From assembly GCA_036346355.1 (NCBI GenBank), contig CM070575.1, positions 63,183,915 to 63,247,914 of the forward strand: 64,000 bases of DNA, given 5' to 3'. This document shows positions 44,273 through 57,348 of the stretch, in pieces (positions within the stretch are counted from its first letter, which is position 1; each line of letters opens with the position of its first letter). The position numbers and the translations under genes were made by a program. This DNA comes from Rhipidocladum racemiflorum. Its lineage: Eukaryota; Streptophyta; Magnoliopsida; Poales; Poaceae. Under the pieces are notes generated by a model. The model made no database searches and was not told the DNA's origin. It saw only the letters and a list, made by a program, of their open reading frames with translations.

Positions 44273-45545
44273 CATTTTCATGCCACTTACCCCCATCTTA
44301 ATCATTTCCCACCGAAGTTGATTATTGTGCAACATATGCCAACAATAACTCAACATCCATGTAGACCCACACATGCTTCTACATATCAACATCATCATAT
44401 GGCATCATCACACTAACTCAAAACACATTCCACAGTCCATTAATCAATATTAAAGTTGCATCAAAAAATTATGTCAATATCACGATGCATGGCTAAGCAA
44501 CTACTTACGGTCTGTAGGATCGAAGTATACGAATATAGCAATCAGAGGGGGGGTGAATGATTGTGCGGAAGCTAAAACCAAATTCTTGACCTATTAAAAG
44601 TTCACCCCAAAACAGAACCAAATAATTGCCTCGTTTTCGACAAAAACAGAATGACAGAGGTTTGGTAAAACGAGAATTCCCGGAGATCCAACCGTCGAAA
44701 CGATCTGAAATTTGGACACAAGAAACTAGATTCCAATACGAATCGAACCCAAAAAGAATCAGCTCGATCGGACTTACGGATCAAAAGTTATGAGCTTCGC
44801 AAGCTTGCTGATCCAGAACTTGACGAGAATCAATCTAATCAAAACTTCAAGATTAAACAAGAACGACAAAAGATTGATCAACTAGACTTTGAGAAACACT
44901 AGATCAATACCCTAGAGAGGTTTTTGATGGATCAAATCAAGATAAAACTTGAAGAACAAAAACCAATCTAGAACTAGAACAAGCATGCAAACAAGAACCA
45001 AAACAGAAAACACTGTAGCGACGTGGTTACTGTAGCACGCAAAAATCTTGGAAGAATTGATCTTTATTTCTTGTCTAAAATACTCTCATCAAAAGAGTAC
45101 AAACCCTAAAACCAAGCTCAAAGCTTGATGCGCTCAACTCTACTTGGTGCCTTTCAACAGGAGACCCCCCACCTATTTAAAGCACCAACCCACAAAGAGT
45201 TCTGAATACGATTCCTATTCCCTAGAAGGAATCCGTGATTCAACACAACTCTACTTGGCCCAACCAGGCCGAGTACAACTCTTGCACGCGTATGGCAACC
45301 CTACCATACTCACGTGACTAACACTTTGCACGCCAGATGGCCACCTGCCATACTCACGTGACTAACACTTTGCACGCGAATGACCTCCTGCCATTCTCAC
45401 GTGACTAACCATTCTTCATGTGCACCATTCTCTTAGCCCGAACGTCCCGCATGACATCCTTGACCACCAAGACCTCGGTTCCTCCTGAACCTAGTCCCGA
45501 ACCTCAGTTCCTCCATGAACCTAGCTCCGGTCCCGTCATCGACCA
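44273..45545 (-). mobile_element. Reverse copia-LTR-like tail of unit 1
   Basis: Present only once. Contains cagagggggggtgaat (44544-44559), seen in related form at 27583 (aggggggtgaat), in sequence that reads as a copia-type LTR on the minus strand. No gene is seen. It ends with a triple repeat (45301-45410). Confidence 0.4.
45295..45410. repeat. Three ~44-base tandem units, each with a CACGTG box
   Basis: tactcacgtgactaacactttgcacgc-type units place CACGTG at 45311-45316, 45355-45360 and 45398-45403. CACGTG is the G-box bound by plant bZIP/bHLH factors. The units lie at the border with unit 2. Confidence 0.8.
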
Positions 45546-45757
45546 CATTCGTCTTCGAGCAATACCTGCACATGAACAAACCACAAACAAGTCCGAGCAC
45601 AAGTCCACGACTTGACTCAATGTCAATCCATGCAACTACTCACATGAGCATTGCATAAAGTCCACTTCGAAAGAAGCATCATGAAATCATTACAAATTTC
45701 AAATTCACATTCAAAATTCAAATCCAAATCGCTCAAAATCCTAATTGAGCGAAACGA

Positions 45758-46215
45758 TTCACGACGGACAAACAAAGTTGGTCCGTCAGATAAGGAAAAG
45801 TTTCTGTTCCAAGAAGCCAACCAAACGCTGAAAAACACGCTCACAACGGACAAACAAAGTTGGTCCGCTGTACATGCAAAAATGGCTTGGTCATGAGCTC
45901 AAAACAAGTTCACAACGGACCCGAAGCTTGTCCGGCGCAAACGTGCCACGCTCGGTTTCACAAAAGTAAAACCCTAGAAAAAGTCCATTCACGACGGACA
46001 AAAAGAATTAGTCCGTTGTACATGTGAAAATCTTGGTTCCAAGAAATTATCCAAACCGAAAAAGCTTGTTCACAACGGACCAAGAAAAACTGTCCGTTGT
46101 ACATGTGAAAATGACTTCGGTCATGGGCTCAAAACATGTTCACAATGCACCCAAAAACACCGTCTGTCGCAGATGGGAAACTTACTGCTTCTTGAGAACT
46201 TTGTCCTGCCGCTAA
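45758..46215. repeat. Hairpin repeat array, GACGGAC type (unit 2)
   Basis: Copy of 32085-32540, with more disrupted arms. Confidence 0.65.
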
Positions 46216-46279
46216 TGCGTAATCTCATCGCTTTCTTGTCAAATTGTCAAAACACATGAACAAACACATTTTGCAAATT

Positions 46280-48555
46280 CAAATCTAAGTTAATTTTTCA
46301 GTTCAAAACCAATTTTTCAGCACATGATTTCACACGGTCTAATTAACCCATGTTGGCAATTTATTAATGTCCAACTATCAATTCGGAATCTATGGTGACA
46401 ATTGAATTAGTGTATACCCGAATTAGCAAGGTGGGATAATTCAAATGGGTGTGTAGGTAATCTAAAATTTAAATGAAAGCAGCTTTAATTTAAAGTAGCA
46501 TGCAGATAATTTAAAACAACATACATTTCAAAAATAGGATCAATATGGTCAAAGCACAACTTGCCTTGGAAAAGGTCTTGTCCCTGCTCTTGGACTTGTT
46601 CTTAACTCAAGACCTCTCCTTCGAAGCCTTCAGGCAATTCAACGTCTACGCGAAACGAATGAATAGACAATAAATATCCAAAATAGAGAGCAACCCAAGT
46701 CCAAAATCAAATAAAATTCAATATTAAATAGATCTTGATTTTACAAATTTTTAGAAACTGGAATCACCTCAATTGATGTTCAAACGCAAAAGTTATAGCG
46801 ATTTGAAGTTTGAAAATACAATAAAAAAATCTGATTTAAACGAATTATATTTCTATTGAAAATTCCAAAATATGATGTCATCCTCGACGCCGCCAATTTC
46901 TTTTTCAACCGAATTATTTTTCTAAAGGAAAATCGGCATTGCGCCACGCTTGCGTCATCCGCCAAGATAGACTCGGTCCACGGGTCGGTTCGGGTCCACG
47001 GTGGACTCGGTCCACCAGACCACGTGACGCTGACACGTGGGCCCCACAGTGATGACGACATTGCTGACGTCAGCACCCACAACACCCCTCGGCTGACGTG
47101 TGGGCCCTACCGATGACGTCATCGCTGATGTCACCCACGCGCGGGTACTGGCTGACATGTGGGCCCGCCTACTGATGTCACGCTGACGTCAACAAATGAA
47201 GCGCCGCCACCGGCGCTTCAAAGTCCGCGCAAGCACGTGGCAGCTTCTAATTGGCTAATCGCGTGGCAAATCTAAACCGTTTACATTGAAATCTATGGTC
47301 CAGATCTGATCAATCCACCGCAACTACTCTAGCTACGTGGATAGTCTTGGGCTCTACCTTGCGCCCGCATCTAGACCGTACACTACCGATCCAACTGCTA
47401 CGATCTATCTGATCAAATCTATGCGAATCATTCCTAACCGTATAACATAGATCGGACGGCTCAGATCTAATCTAGTACACGACAGCTCATATCTACGTGG
47501 CTGCATCCAGAGCGTTTGATCTAGATCCAACGGTCTGACTATTTTGATCTAAGTCGCTACGTTGCATCTACATGGTAAAATTTGGATCGTCGATCCTAGA
47601 TCCTACGGTCTAGATCTAATCTGAAAGACGATCGAGACGGCCACGCGGGACGAACCTGGGGCGCTCGATGGTGATCCGATGGTCGCATTTAAGCTCGCGA
47701 AAACCCAGCGATGGTGCGGCGTGAAGCTTGGCCAGGGCTGGGGACGACGGCTACAATAACGACGTTTCCACGCGTTTCCGGCGAGGTGGAATATCCCTTC
47801 CAATGCGCCTCGTCACGACGACTCTGGATCTGGGTCTCACACGGCGGGAGACGGCTCGACTTCGGTGCTAGGCGATCAAAACAGAGGCGGCTTCCCTTCT
47901 GACTCTGGCGAGCAATAGCGGCTTGGGCACGGGAAGATAGGGCAAATGACGTGCACGGGAAAGGAGGACGCAACGGTAGTGGCGGCGCAATAAATAACGC
48001 ATCGACGTCCATGTTAGACATGAAAAATGCGGGCGGTTAGCGGTGGCGGCGAAGTCCGGCGGCGACACGGAGAGGGTTACGTGGCCGCATCTGGAGCGTC
48101 CACGAGCGATCAATCCAACGACGATGCGCACACGTACACGCGGACGGGTCTTAGCAGTTGGATCCTAATCCGATGGCTGACCGGTTAGGGTTTCGGCACG
48201 AGTCGGGTTAACGGGTCGGTTTAAGGGTCTTAGCGGGTCTCGACCTGTTAGGGTTTTTCCTGTTTTTCCTTTTTGTTTTTATCAATTAAAATTATCTCTA
48301 GTAATTCAATTAATTCAAGAAAAATAGCAAAAATGTCACAAAAATTCCAGGAAAATTCTGAAAAATACTTTGAGACATTTTGGATTCAAATAAAATATTT
48401 CTAACAAAGCTTTATATGGAGATTCCAAATATTTAAATAATTCAATAAAGGACTTAATTCAAATTAAATCCAAATAAATTCAAGAAAATTCCAGAAAATT
48501 CCAAAAATTCCAAATGCACGTTAAACTCAATAAAAGCAAAAATTAGGATGTTACA
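46280..48555 (-). mobile_element. Reverse gypsy LTR (unit 2)
   Basis: Copy of 32600-34885, with TGTAACATCC starting at 48555 on the minus strand. Confidence 0.7.
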
Positions 48556-48896
48556 ATACACCTCCATCGGCATTTGAAATGGCGGCGAGAGGTCTATGTT
48601 TTGTTGCAGGATTGACTTGGTTGATGGACTATTTTGTCGTGGATACATTGGTCGATAAGGTGAGGTTTCGCTACCATTTGAGTTGGCGATAGAATCTTGT
48701 TGTTTGATGCTTCTTCGTTCTTACCAAATATCATGGAGAGATGCCTCTTTTCTTTTTCCCCCGTGGTGATCTAAATTGGTGACTGTTTTAAACTTGTGGC
48801 TGCATTTTTGTGATTTGAGTACCGACGTTCCCTGCATTTTGGTCCTCTGCTTTCTTTTTAGAGTCTTCTTTGACAGATGAAGAAAACAAATCCCTC

Positions 48897-49310
48897 CACT
48901 ACTACAAAACTGCAAATAGGAGACGCCCTATCAGTGGCGGTTTGGTTGGAACCGCCACTAATAGGACTATCAGTGGCGGTTTTTGAGTTCAAACCGGTGC
49001 CAGGGTCATCAGTGGCGGTTTTTCTTCGAATCACACAGATAGTTGAGTATCAGTGGCGGTTTATAGTTAGAACCGCCACTGATAGTTATCTAAGTATTTG
49101 TGGCGGTTCTAACTACAAACCGCCACTGATACTCAACTATCTGTGGCGGTTCGTAAACCGCCACTGATACTTGGGTACTATCAGTGGCGGTTGGAGGACA
49201 AAACCGTCGCGGATAATCGGAGTATTGGTGGCGGTTGTTTGTTAGAACCGCCACAAATATGTTTTTTTGTGGCGGTTTGAGTTGAGAACCGCCACAAAAC
49301 TCTAATTTTA
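48897..49310 (+). mobile_element. CACTA end with subterminal hairpin array (unit 2)
   Basis: CACTACTACAAAACTGC at 48897 and the gtggcggtt arrays. One hairpin at ~49135-49165 is shorter than in unit 1. Confidence 0.85.
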
Positions 49311-52300
49311 GTATTCTTTTACTTTGAATTTACCATGACATGGACGCTTCAAATTTTAACTAAGTGTCCAATTTTGCTATGACATGTTTTCTTGCAACAA
49401 AATCTGATGTGAGTGAGTTGGATACAAGTAGTTATTCTTGTTATGCTCTGGTTTGCAAACAAACTTTGTTTTCACTAGAGGAGATGTCTCTTTCTTTGCC
49501 TCCTTTCGTCGCTAACCTTTTGCAGGAATACACTGACATCTTTCCAAAGGACATCCCCTCGTGGCTGCCGCCAATTAGAGGGATTGAGCACCAAATTGAC
49601 CTCATTCCAGGGCATCCTTGCCCAACCGAGCGCCATACAGAACCAACCCTGAAGAGACTAAAGAGATACAACGCCAAGTTCAAGAATTGCTTGATAAAGG
49701 GTACGTACGTGAATCTCTTAGTCCTTGTGCTGTTCCAGTCATTTTAGTACCTAAGAAAGATGGAACATGGCGCATGTGTGTGGATTGTAGAGCAATTAAT
49801 AATATCACCATTAGATATCGCCATCCTATTCCTAGGTTAGACGATATGCTTGATGAATTAAGTCGCTCTACTATGTTCTCTAAAGTTGATTTGCGTAGTG
49901 GGTACCACCAGATTCGCATGAAGTTAGGAGATGAATGGAAAACAGCATTTAAAACTAAGTTCGGTTTATATGAGTGGTTAGTTATGCCTTTTGGATTAAC
50001 TAATGCACCTAGCACTTTTATGCGATTGATGAACAAGGTTTTACGTGCTTTCATTGGAAAATTTGTGGTGGTTTACTTTGATGATATCTTGATCTACAAC
50101 AAATCTTTAGAAGACCATCTTAAACATTTACGTGCTGTTTTTAATGCTTTACGCGATGCACGTTTATTTGGTAACCTTGATACGTGCACCTTTTGCACGG
50201 ATCGAGTCTCTTTTCTTGGCTATGTTGTTACTCCACAGGAATTGAAGTTGATCAAGCCAAGGTTGAAGCGATACAGAGTTGGCCGACTCTAACACGGTCA
50301 CACAGTGCGGAGTTTCCTAGGACTTGCTGGATTCTATCGTCGTTTTGTGAAGGACTTCAAGACAATCGCCGCACCTTTGAATGAATCACCAAGAAGGGTG
50401 TGCCTTTTGTTTGGGGCAAGTCACAGAAGATGCCTTCAATGTTCTCAAAGCTAAGTTAACACATGCACCCTTACTCCAACTTCCAGACTTTTCTAAGACT
50501 TTTGAACTAGAATGTGATGCTAGTGGAATTGGTTTGGGTGGTGTTCATTACAAGAAGGAAAACTCATTGCTTATTTTAGTGAGAAGTTGAGTGGGCCTAG
50601 TTTGAACTATTCTACGTATGATAAAGAGTTATATGCGCTAGTTCAAACTTTAGAAACATGGCAACATTATTTATGGCCCAAGGAATTTGTTATACATTCT
50701 GATCATGAATCGTTATAACATATTAGAAGTCAAGCTAAAATCAACCGTAGACATGCAAAGTGGGTTGAATTCATTGAGTCATTTCCTTATGTCATCAAAC
50801 ACAAAAAGGGAAAGGATAATGTCATTGCCTTTGATGCCTTGTCTAGAGATATACCATGCTCTCACAACTTGACTTCAAAATTTTTGGTTTGGAAACGATT
50901 AAAGAGCAATATGTACATGACAATGATTTTAAAGATGTGTTGCTCAATTGTAAAGAGGGAAAAACATGGAACAAATTTGTCCTCAATAATGGGTTTGTGT
51001 TTAGAGCAAACAAACTATGCATTCCAGCTAGTTCTGTTCGCTTGTTATTGCTACAGAAGTTTATGGAGGAGGGTTGATGGGACACTTTGGTGTGAAGAAG
51101 ATGGAGGACATACTCGCTAGCCATTTCTTTTGGCCCAAGATGAGACGAGACGTGGAACGTTTCGTCGCTCGCTGCTCTACATGTCAAAAAGCTAAGTCAC
51201 GACTTAATCCACATGGTTTATACATGCCTCTGCCTGTTCCTAGCGTGCCTTGGGAAGATATTTCTATGGACTTTGTTTTAGGACTTCCTAGAACAAAGAA
51301 GGGGAGGGATAGTATCTTTGTTGTTGTGGATAGATTTTCTAAGATGGCACACTTTATTCCTTGTCACAAAAGCGATGATGCTACCAAAGATTGCCGATTT
51401 ATTCTTTCGTGAAATTGTTCGCTTGCATGGTGTGCCAAACACAATAGTTTCAGATCGAGATACAAAATTTTTAAGCCACTTTTGGAGAACTTTGTGGGCT
51501 AAATTGGGGACTAAACTTTTATTTTCTACTACTTCCCCAAACTGATGGACAAACTGAGGTCGTTAATCGAACTTTATCTACCATGCTTAGGGCTGTTTTG
51601 AAAAAGAACATTAAATTGTGGGAAGAATGCTTGCTCATATTGAGTTTGCTTATAATCGTTCTATGCATTCTACTACTAAGATGTGTCCTTTTGAGATTGT
51701 ATATGGATTTGTACCTCATGCTCCAATTGATTTGTTACCTCTTCCATCTTCGGAGAAATTGAATCTTGATGCTAAATAACGTGCTGATTTGATTATGAAA
51801 ATACATGAGACAACTAAAGAAAACATAGAGCGCATGAATGCTAAATATAAACTTGCTGGTAGTAAGGGAAGGAAGCATGTAACTTTTGAACCTGGGGATT
51901 TAGTTTGGTTGCATTTGCGAAAAGATCGATTCCCAGAATTAAGAAAATCTAAGTTGATGCCACGAGCTGATGGTCCTTTCAAAGTATTGGCAAAGATTAA
52001 TGATAATGCATATAAGCTTGAATTGCCTGCAGATTTTGGGGTTAGTCCCACATTCAACATTGCCGATTTGAAACCATATTTGGGAGAAGATGATGAGCTT
52101 GAGTCGAGGACGACTCAAATGCAAGAAGGGGAGGATGATGAGGACATCACTACCATGGATACGGCCATGTCTACAAACCCAATTGAAATCAACAATGTAA
52201 TACAAGGGCCAATTACTCGAGCTCGCGCACGTCAATTCAATTGCCAGGTGAATATGCTCTCGGGTTGCATACAAATAATTTAATGAATGGAATGCTATTT

Positions 52301-53057
52301 AATCCTTGTGATGATTTTATTATCCTTAGGAACCAAGGAGAAGGACTCCCAAGAGTCAAGCATGAAGCCAATTCTTCCTGCACAACTTCAACTCGGATTC
52401 GGCCTCCGGGACATCACCAACTTAAAACGACCATAACTTTTGATCCACAAGGGTGTTTGAGGTCTATGAGTACTGGTTTGAAAGGTTTCAATGTCCTCTT
52501 TCCAACGGATCTGGCCCCACCTCCAAATTCCTTACGAGTCAACGGGAATCTGCAAAACAAGTTCGGTCATCTTTCCAAATCCTAGTCCAACTAGGAATAG
52601 GAGTCCTATTCGGCCATGGAGGTGTTTTGGACGCCCCAAGCCTGGTTTTGGCCTCCTATTTCTCCTATAAATAGCTAGGGGGTCCTCCAAAATAACTTGG
52701 ATTTTGGTTATTTGATAGTTTAGCCTTTTGCTACTATTTTGAGTCTTTTAGACGTGCTCAACGGCCGCCTAACAAGCTCCTTGTATCGGAACCTCAACTT
52801 TTTCTATACTTCATTTATATTTGCAATTTTAGATTGCTTTTGCCTTGTTCTTGCTTGTTCTTCGATTGCTTGCAGGAATTGATCTTCGTGATCAGGTTGA
52901 TCGTGCCCACGGCAAGGTCAATAACCCTCTGGAGTTGGTTTAGCGATTGCTAAGGCGCATCGTCGTTGTACGTTGTAGTCGGATCGTCAAAGTCGTCTCC
53001 ACCCAAATCGAAAGAGATCATTCTCATCGAAAGATCGGGACACCCAGTGTTACATCA
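49311..53057 (+). mobile_element. 5'-truncated Ty3/gypsy element with 3' LTR (unit 2)
   Basis: Same order as unit 1. RT 49364-50370 (VPKKDGTWRMC and YFDDILIYNK intact); RNase H 50380-50850, broken several times; integrase 50856-52135; LTR 52136-53057 then TTTAC (53058-53062). Two shifts in integrase are shared with unit 1. About ten others are private, as are stop codons at ~50717 (TAA) and ~51777 (TAA). Confidence 0.85.
52136..53057 (+). mobile_element. Gypsy 3' LTR (unit 2)
   Basis: 922 bases, TGATGAGG...TTACATCA, TATAAATA at 52666-52673. Short indels near 52250 and 52378 break the polyprotein tail that overlaps it. Confidence 0.88.
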
Positions 53058-53084
53058 TTTACTGATGGTATTTTCTTTTCAGTT

Positions 53085-54440
53085 ATGAACACGTCCAATG
53101 TTGCTGGTGCCCTCAACGGCATAGAGCAACTTAACGGGATGAACTTTCCCTCTTGGAAGAAAAGGGTCCAGATCGTCCTGGGAGTGATGGACCTTGATTA
53201 TGCCTTACAAGAGGCTGCTCCCATTGCTCCTGCACCTGATGCGTAGGATTTTGCTGAAAAAAAATGAATTATGATGCTTTGGCTGAAAAATGGGAACGAT
53301 CCAACCGTATGTCGCTCATGATTATGAAGAGCACAATTTCGGTTGGAATTAGGGGAGCAATTCCCGAATCTGATGATGCCAAAACGTACTTGGCCTTAGT
53401 CGAGGAACAATTTAAAGGTTCCTCAAAAGTACACGCCAGTACACTGATTGTGAAAATACTTACCTCTAAGTACGATGGGACTAGCGGCGTAAGAGAACAT
53501 ATCCTAATGATGACCGATATGGCCGCTAAGCTCAAAAGCATGGACATGGCCATTTCTGAGGGTTTTCTTGTCCATTTCATTATGACTTCCTTGCCTTCTA
53601 AGATTGGACCTTTTAAAATTAATTACAACACTCTGAAAGAGAAGTGGACAATGAGCGAACTAATTGCCATGTGCGTGCAAGAGGAAGAAAGACTTAAGGC
53701 CGAAAGAAAGGATTATGTAAACCTTGTCGGTCAAAATAAAAGGAAATTTCAAGGGGATTTCAAATCCAAGAAAAGGCTGCACTTTTCTCCTAAGCATGAA
53801 AAAGGCAAGGGAGTACAAAAGGGCACTAAGGCAACTGATGATTCCTCTTCGAGAAACACCATCAAGTGCCGCTTTTGTAAAAAGGATGGACACGTTCAAA
53901 AAGATTGTGCAGGCTTTATGAAATGGCTTGCTAAAAAGGGTAACGATGAAATTTCTTTTATTGATGAATCCCTTTATGCTAATGATTATCCCAATACCTG
54001 GTGGATTGACTCAAAGCCATTGTGCACATTTCCAATTCATTGTAGGGATTCCTTACCGTGAAGACTGGTAAGAAAGGGAGAGCGAAGCCTTAGAGTTGCC
54101 GATGGAAAGGAGGTTGAAGTTGAAGCCGCTTGCACACTATCATTAGTATTAGATAGTGGCTTCACCCTTCTTTTGAATAATGTTGTTTATGTTCCTAGTG
54201 TAAGGAGAAACCTCATTTCAGCTTTCTTTATTAGATGATGATGGATACACTTGTATCTTTGGGAACAATAAATGCATTATAAACTTTAATTTAATAATGT
54301 TGGTCTCGCAACTCAACGAGACAGACTCTATATGCTTCATCTCTCCGATCTCCTATATCGATGAATGTGTGTGATGCCACCAATAGCGAAAGAGAAGTCT
54401 AGGTGATGAGACTTCATCGAAATTGTGGTCCTGCCGCCAC
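53085..54440 (+). pseudogene. copia gag-protease, copy C (unit 2)
   Basis: As copies A and B, with ATG at 53085 and TAG at 53244-53246. One A is missing in the A-run after the stop, so the ATG at 53264 is out of frame with the first part. The protease motif is lost: WWIDS is followed by a garbled site at ~54013 where copies A and B read DSGA. Confidence 0.82.
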
Positions 54441-57345
54441 TGGGGTACCCATGGTATGAGTACTGCCACGCCTCTTTAACATTTATTTCGACATAATCAA
54501 CAAATACCTTTCGTATAACTCCAAAATCCACCTTCAAATATCCTCAGTTCATTCAACCAATAAATACTTTTAACAACTCAATGTGATATCTACTAGTCAT
54601 ATTCCATAGATAAACTACCGATGGACATTCATCAAAGACAAAGAAAACCCCATCATTCATATGACCACTCCATATATACTCATTCCTTAATTTCAGATCG
54701 ATTAAATCATTTTGTTGATTCACAATTTAATTGAACCATAAGCAACATAAACCAACAACTCTCATGCCTTTAAGCCAATATACGCCTAAGATTTTACATC
54801 AACACTTTGCTATAATAAATTCATCCACGTAAGATTCTAGACCCTCTCAATCATGATCAATACTTGACTTACCTAACACGGATCTCGAACTTCCAATCTA
54901 TTCCATGACTCACAACCCTTGCAATAACTCTAATCAACTTTTCACTTTAACCAAATTGGTACTATACATCATCTCAATGTTCTAACCATGCATCACAGCT
55001 TAGAGTCTTAAACATCTTTATTTCCGTAAAACCCAACCATAATTCACAAGAGAACTCGACTCTCGAATTCCCCAAACTCGACGGAAACAACTTCTCAAAC
55101 AACTTTCAGGAGTTACGACTTCCATGAAGGAATATAGGTGCAAGGGGAGAACCAAACGATCAAGCAAATCTTTTCCGACAAAACTTAAAACTTAACTCCA
55201 CATGACTTGAGTGTCACATCCAAACTTCATTAGATTCTTTTTGAACTCAAGGAATAACAAACACGAGAACAACATTACTTTTCTTCATAAAAGAACCAAT
55301 CAAACTAAAAACTAAGACAAGAGCAACCGAAATCCAAAATGATCCATCACCAGTCTCTTTCTACTTGTCCCCACCCAAAGAAGCCAAAAGAAACTAACAT
55401 TCTCCGAATCAAATGCCAAACTCCAATTTCCCACAAAGGAAGAGGGTTACAAAGACGATCTCCCAAAAAGGAAAACAACGGAATCAAATACTCATTTAAC
55501 TCTTACATAAAAGAAATAATAATAGACATAATCATATTTAGCACTCATAAACAAGGCTCAAATAAAGCAGTACAGCATAATGCAATAATTACCCAACCCA
55601 ACCTATTATGCATCAAAGTGTGTAAAATTTTAAATTATTTAACCAACCTACATCAAATTTTAAAGTTATTGCCCTAAGGCCAATTTTTTTAAAGAGTATA
55701 AATCTAGGCCATGTTTCTAATTTCACACAAAGAAAATTTTAGTTTACTTTAGAGTAATTCGCTAACTCCAACCACCGCGGACTCAAGCCCGCCTCGATAC
55801 CAACTTTAAGACCCCGGCACCGACGTGTCTCGAATGTTACACCCTTAAATATCCATTAGCACAAGACACTAGAATAATTTAGCAAAACAAGCTAACATAC
55901 TTAGCTACTTACCAAATTATTAGAAATTTCAGCAAAGACCTCCTCGCCGATGTTTGGTGTCGGCAATAATCTTAGGGGGGTGAATTTGTGGGCCAAGGCG
56001 CTGGATAAGGATCTCGATGGTAACACAAGACAAGGATTTATACAAGTTCAAGCCCTCGAAGAGAGGTAATACCCTATGTCCCGTGTTCGGTGGTATGTAT
56101 TGATGGGTGTAGATCGCGAGATTGGATGAGATATCCCGTGATCGGATGCCTCGTCTAAGGCTCCGCCCCTTTATATAATCAGGGGTTGGGTTACATGCAG
56201 GAGTCCTAATCCGATACAAGGAGGCAATCCTAGTTGGTTACAAGGTTGGTTCCCATATCCTGGTCATGCCGAGTACTACGGGATTACAATCATACGTTCC
56301 TTATCGATATGGAACTCTATATTACAATCCTACTTTTTCTATTACTATTTATAATATAGATTACTATAGACAAGGCTAAATAAGACGGAGAAAACAGATC
56401 ACAAGATAAGTCACATATCAAATATTTTGAATGTGAAAAATATTGTCACTATGCGGCGGATTGTCGTAGTTATATAGAGTGTTTCAACTGTGGCAAGTAT
56501 GGGTACTATGCTTCGGATTACAGGAATGAGAAGAAGAACGAGGAGGTGAACCTCATCAAAGCCTGTGAAGACTAAGAACCAGCTCTACTCTTCTCATTGT
56601 GCAAAGTAGAGAAGACGAACGTACTGATGTTGAACGAGGAGAACGTAGTTCCTAAACTACACATGGAGGAAGACAGCCACTATTACACTAATATGTGGTA
56701 CTTGGACAATGGAGGAAGCCACCAACATACTTAGTCTCGGTAATTGGCGTAAGAAGGGTGCGGGGTGGAGCTACAAAGTGAGTTCTTGCGTGTTTATGAC
56801 ATGAACAAAGACCTATTGATGATGGTCAAGAGATCCCCAAACCGATTATAAAAGATTTCCCTGAAAACTTGTAAGGTATGAGGTGAACTCCTAGACGGCA
56901 TAGCCACAACAAAGAGAAGAAAACGCACAAGGAGGTGGCGTCTCTATCGCAAAATAAAATAAAAATAGGTCTCTGTTGCCCAATCATGTGGTGACAGATA
57001 TGTCGTGAACTAAAATTGCGATATATCTCTGTCGCCAAATGGTTGGGCGATAGAGACCCCCCCTAAAATGATTAAATTTTTGTTGGAGGAAAAAATTGAT
57101 GATGAACATTTTTCTAGTGATTTCATAATACTAGGGTACAACATAGGTACATACATGCCTTAGGGAATTCATATACTAGAATAGAACATAGTTACATACA
57201 TGCCTTAGGGAATTCATAAAACTGAGATACAACATATGGAATGTATAAAACCATGCATTCTATGGCCATAGTTGTCGGAATTGGTCGCTACTATATATAT
57301 GTATTGGCCTTAATGTAATATCATCGTCGAGGTCTAGGTGATACA
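54441..57345. mobile_element. Mixed retroelement debris (unit 2)
   Basis: Colinear with 26041-28980. The reverse primer-binding site is damaged (gcctcgatacca at 55791-55802 instead of gctctgatacca). Zinc-knuckle gag remnant 56406-56730. The segment ends at the gypsy LTR junction. Confidence 0.82.
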
Positions 57346-57348
57346 AAA

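Larger units (their letters stand above)
31876..45545. repeat. Tandem duplication, unit 1 (13,670 bases)
   Basis: Begins cattcgtcttcgagcaatacc, which recurs at 45546 and starts unit 2. Order: hairpin array, reverse gypsy LTR, CACTA end, gypsy pol, gypsy 3' LTR, copia gag-protease, mixed debris, TRIM remnant, reverse copia-LTR-like tail. The sequence 23734-29415 is a third, partial copy of the part from gypsy LTR to TRIM. Confidence 0.88.
45546..57345. repeat. Tandem duplication, unit 2 (11,800 bases, right end truncated)
   Basis: Colinear with 31876-43715. It stops inside the acidic-repeat region, where a gypsy LTR fragment begins near 57346; the join shares aaac with both partners. Differences from unit 1 are mostly short indels at CAG/CTG/CCG-containing sites. 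Confidence 0.88.
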
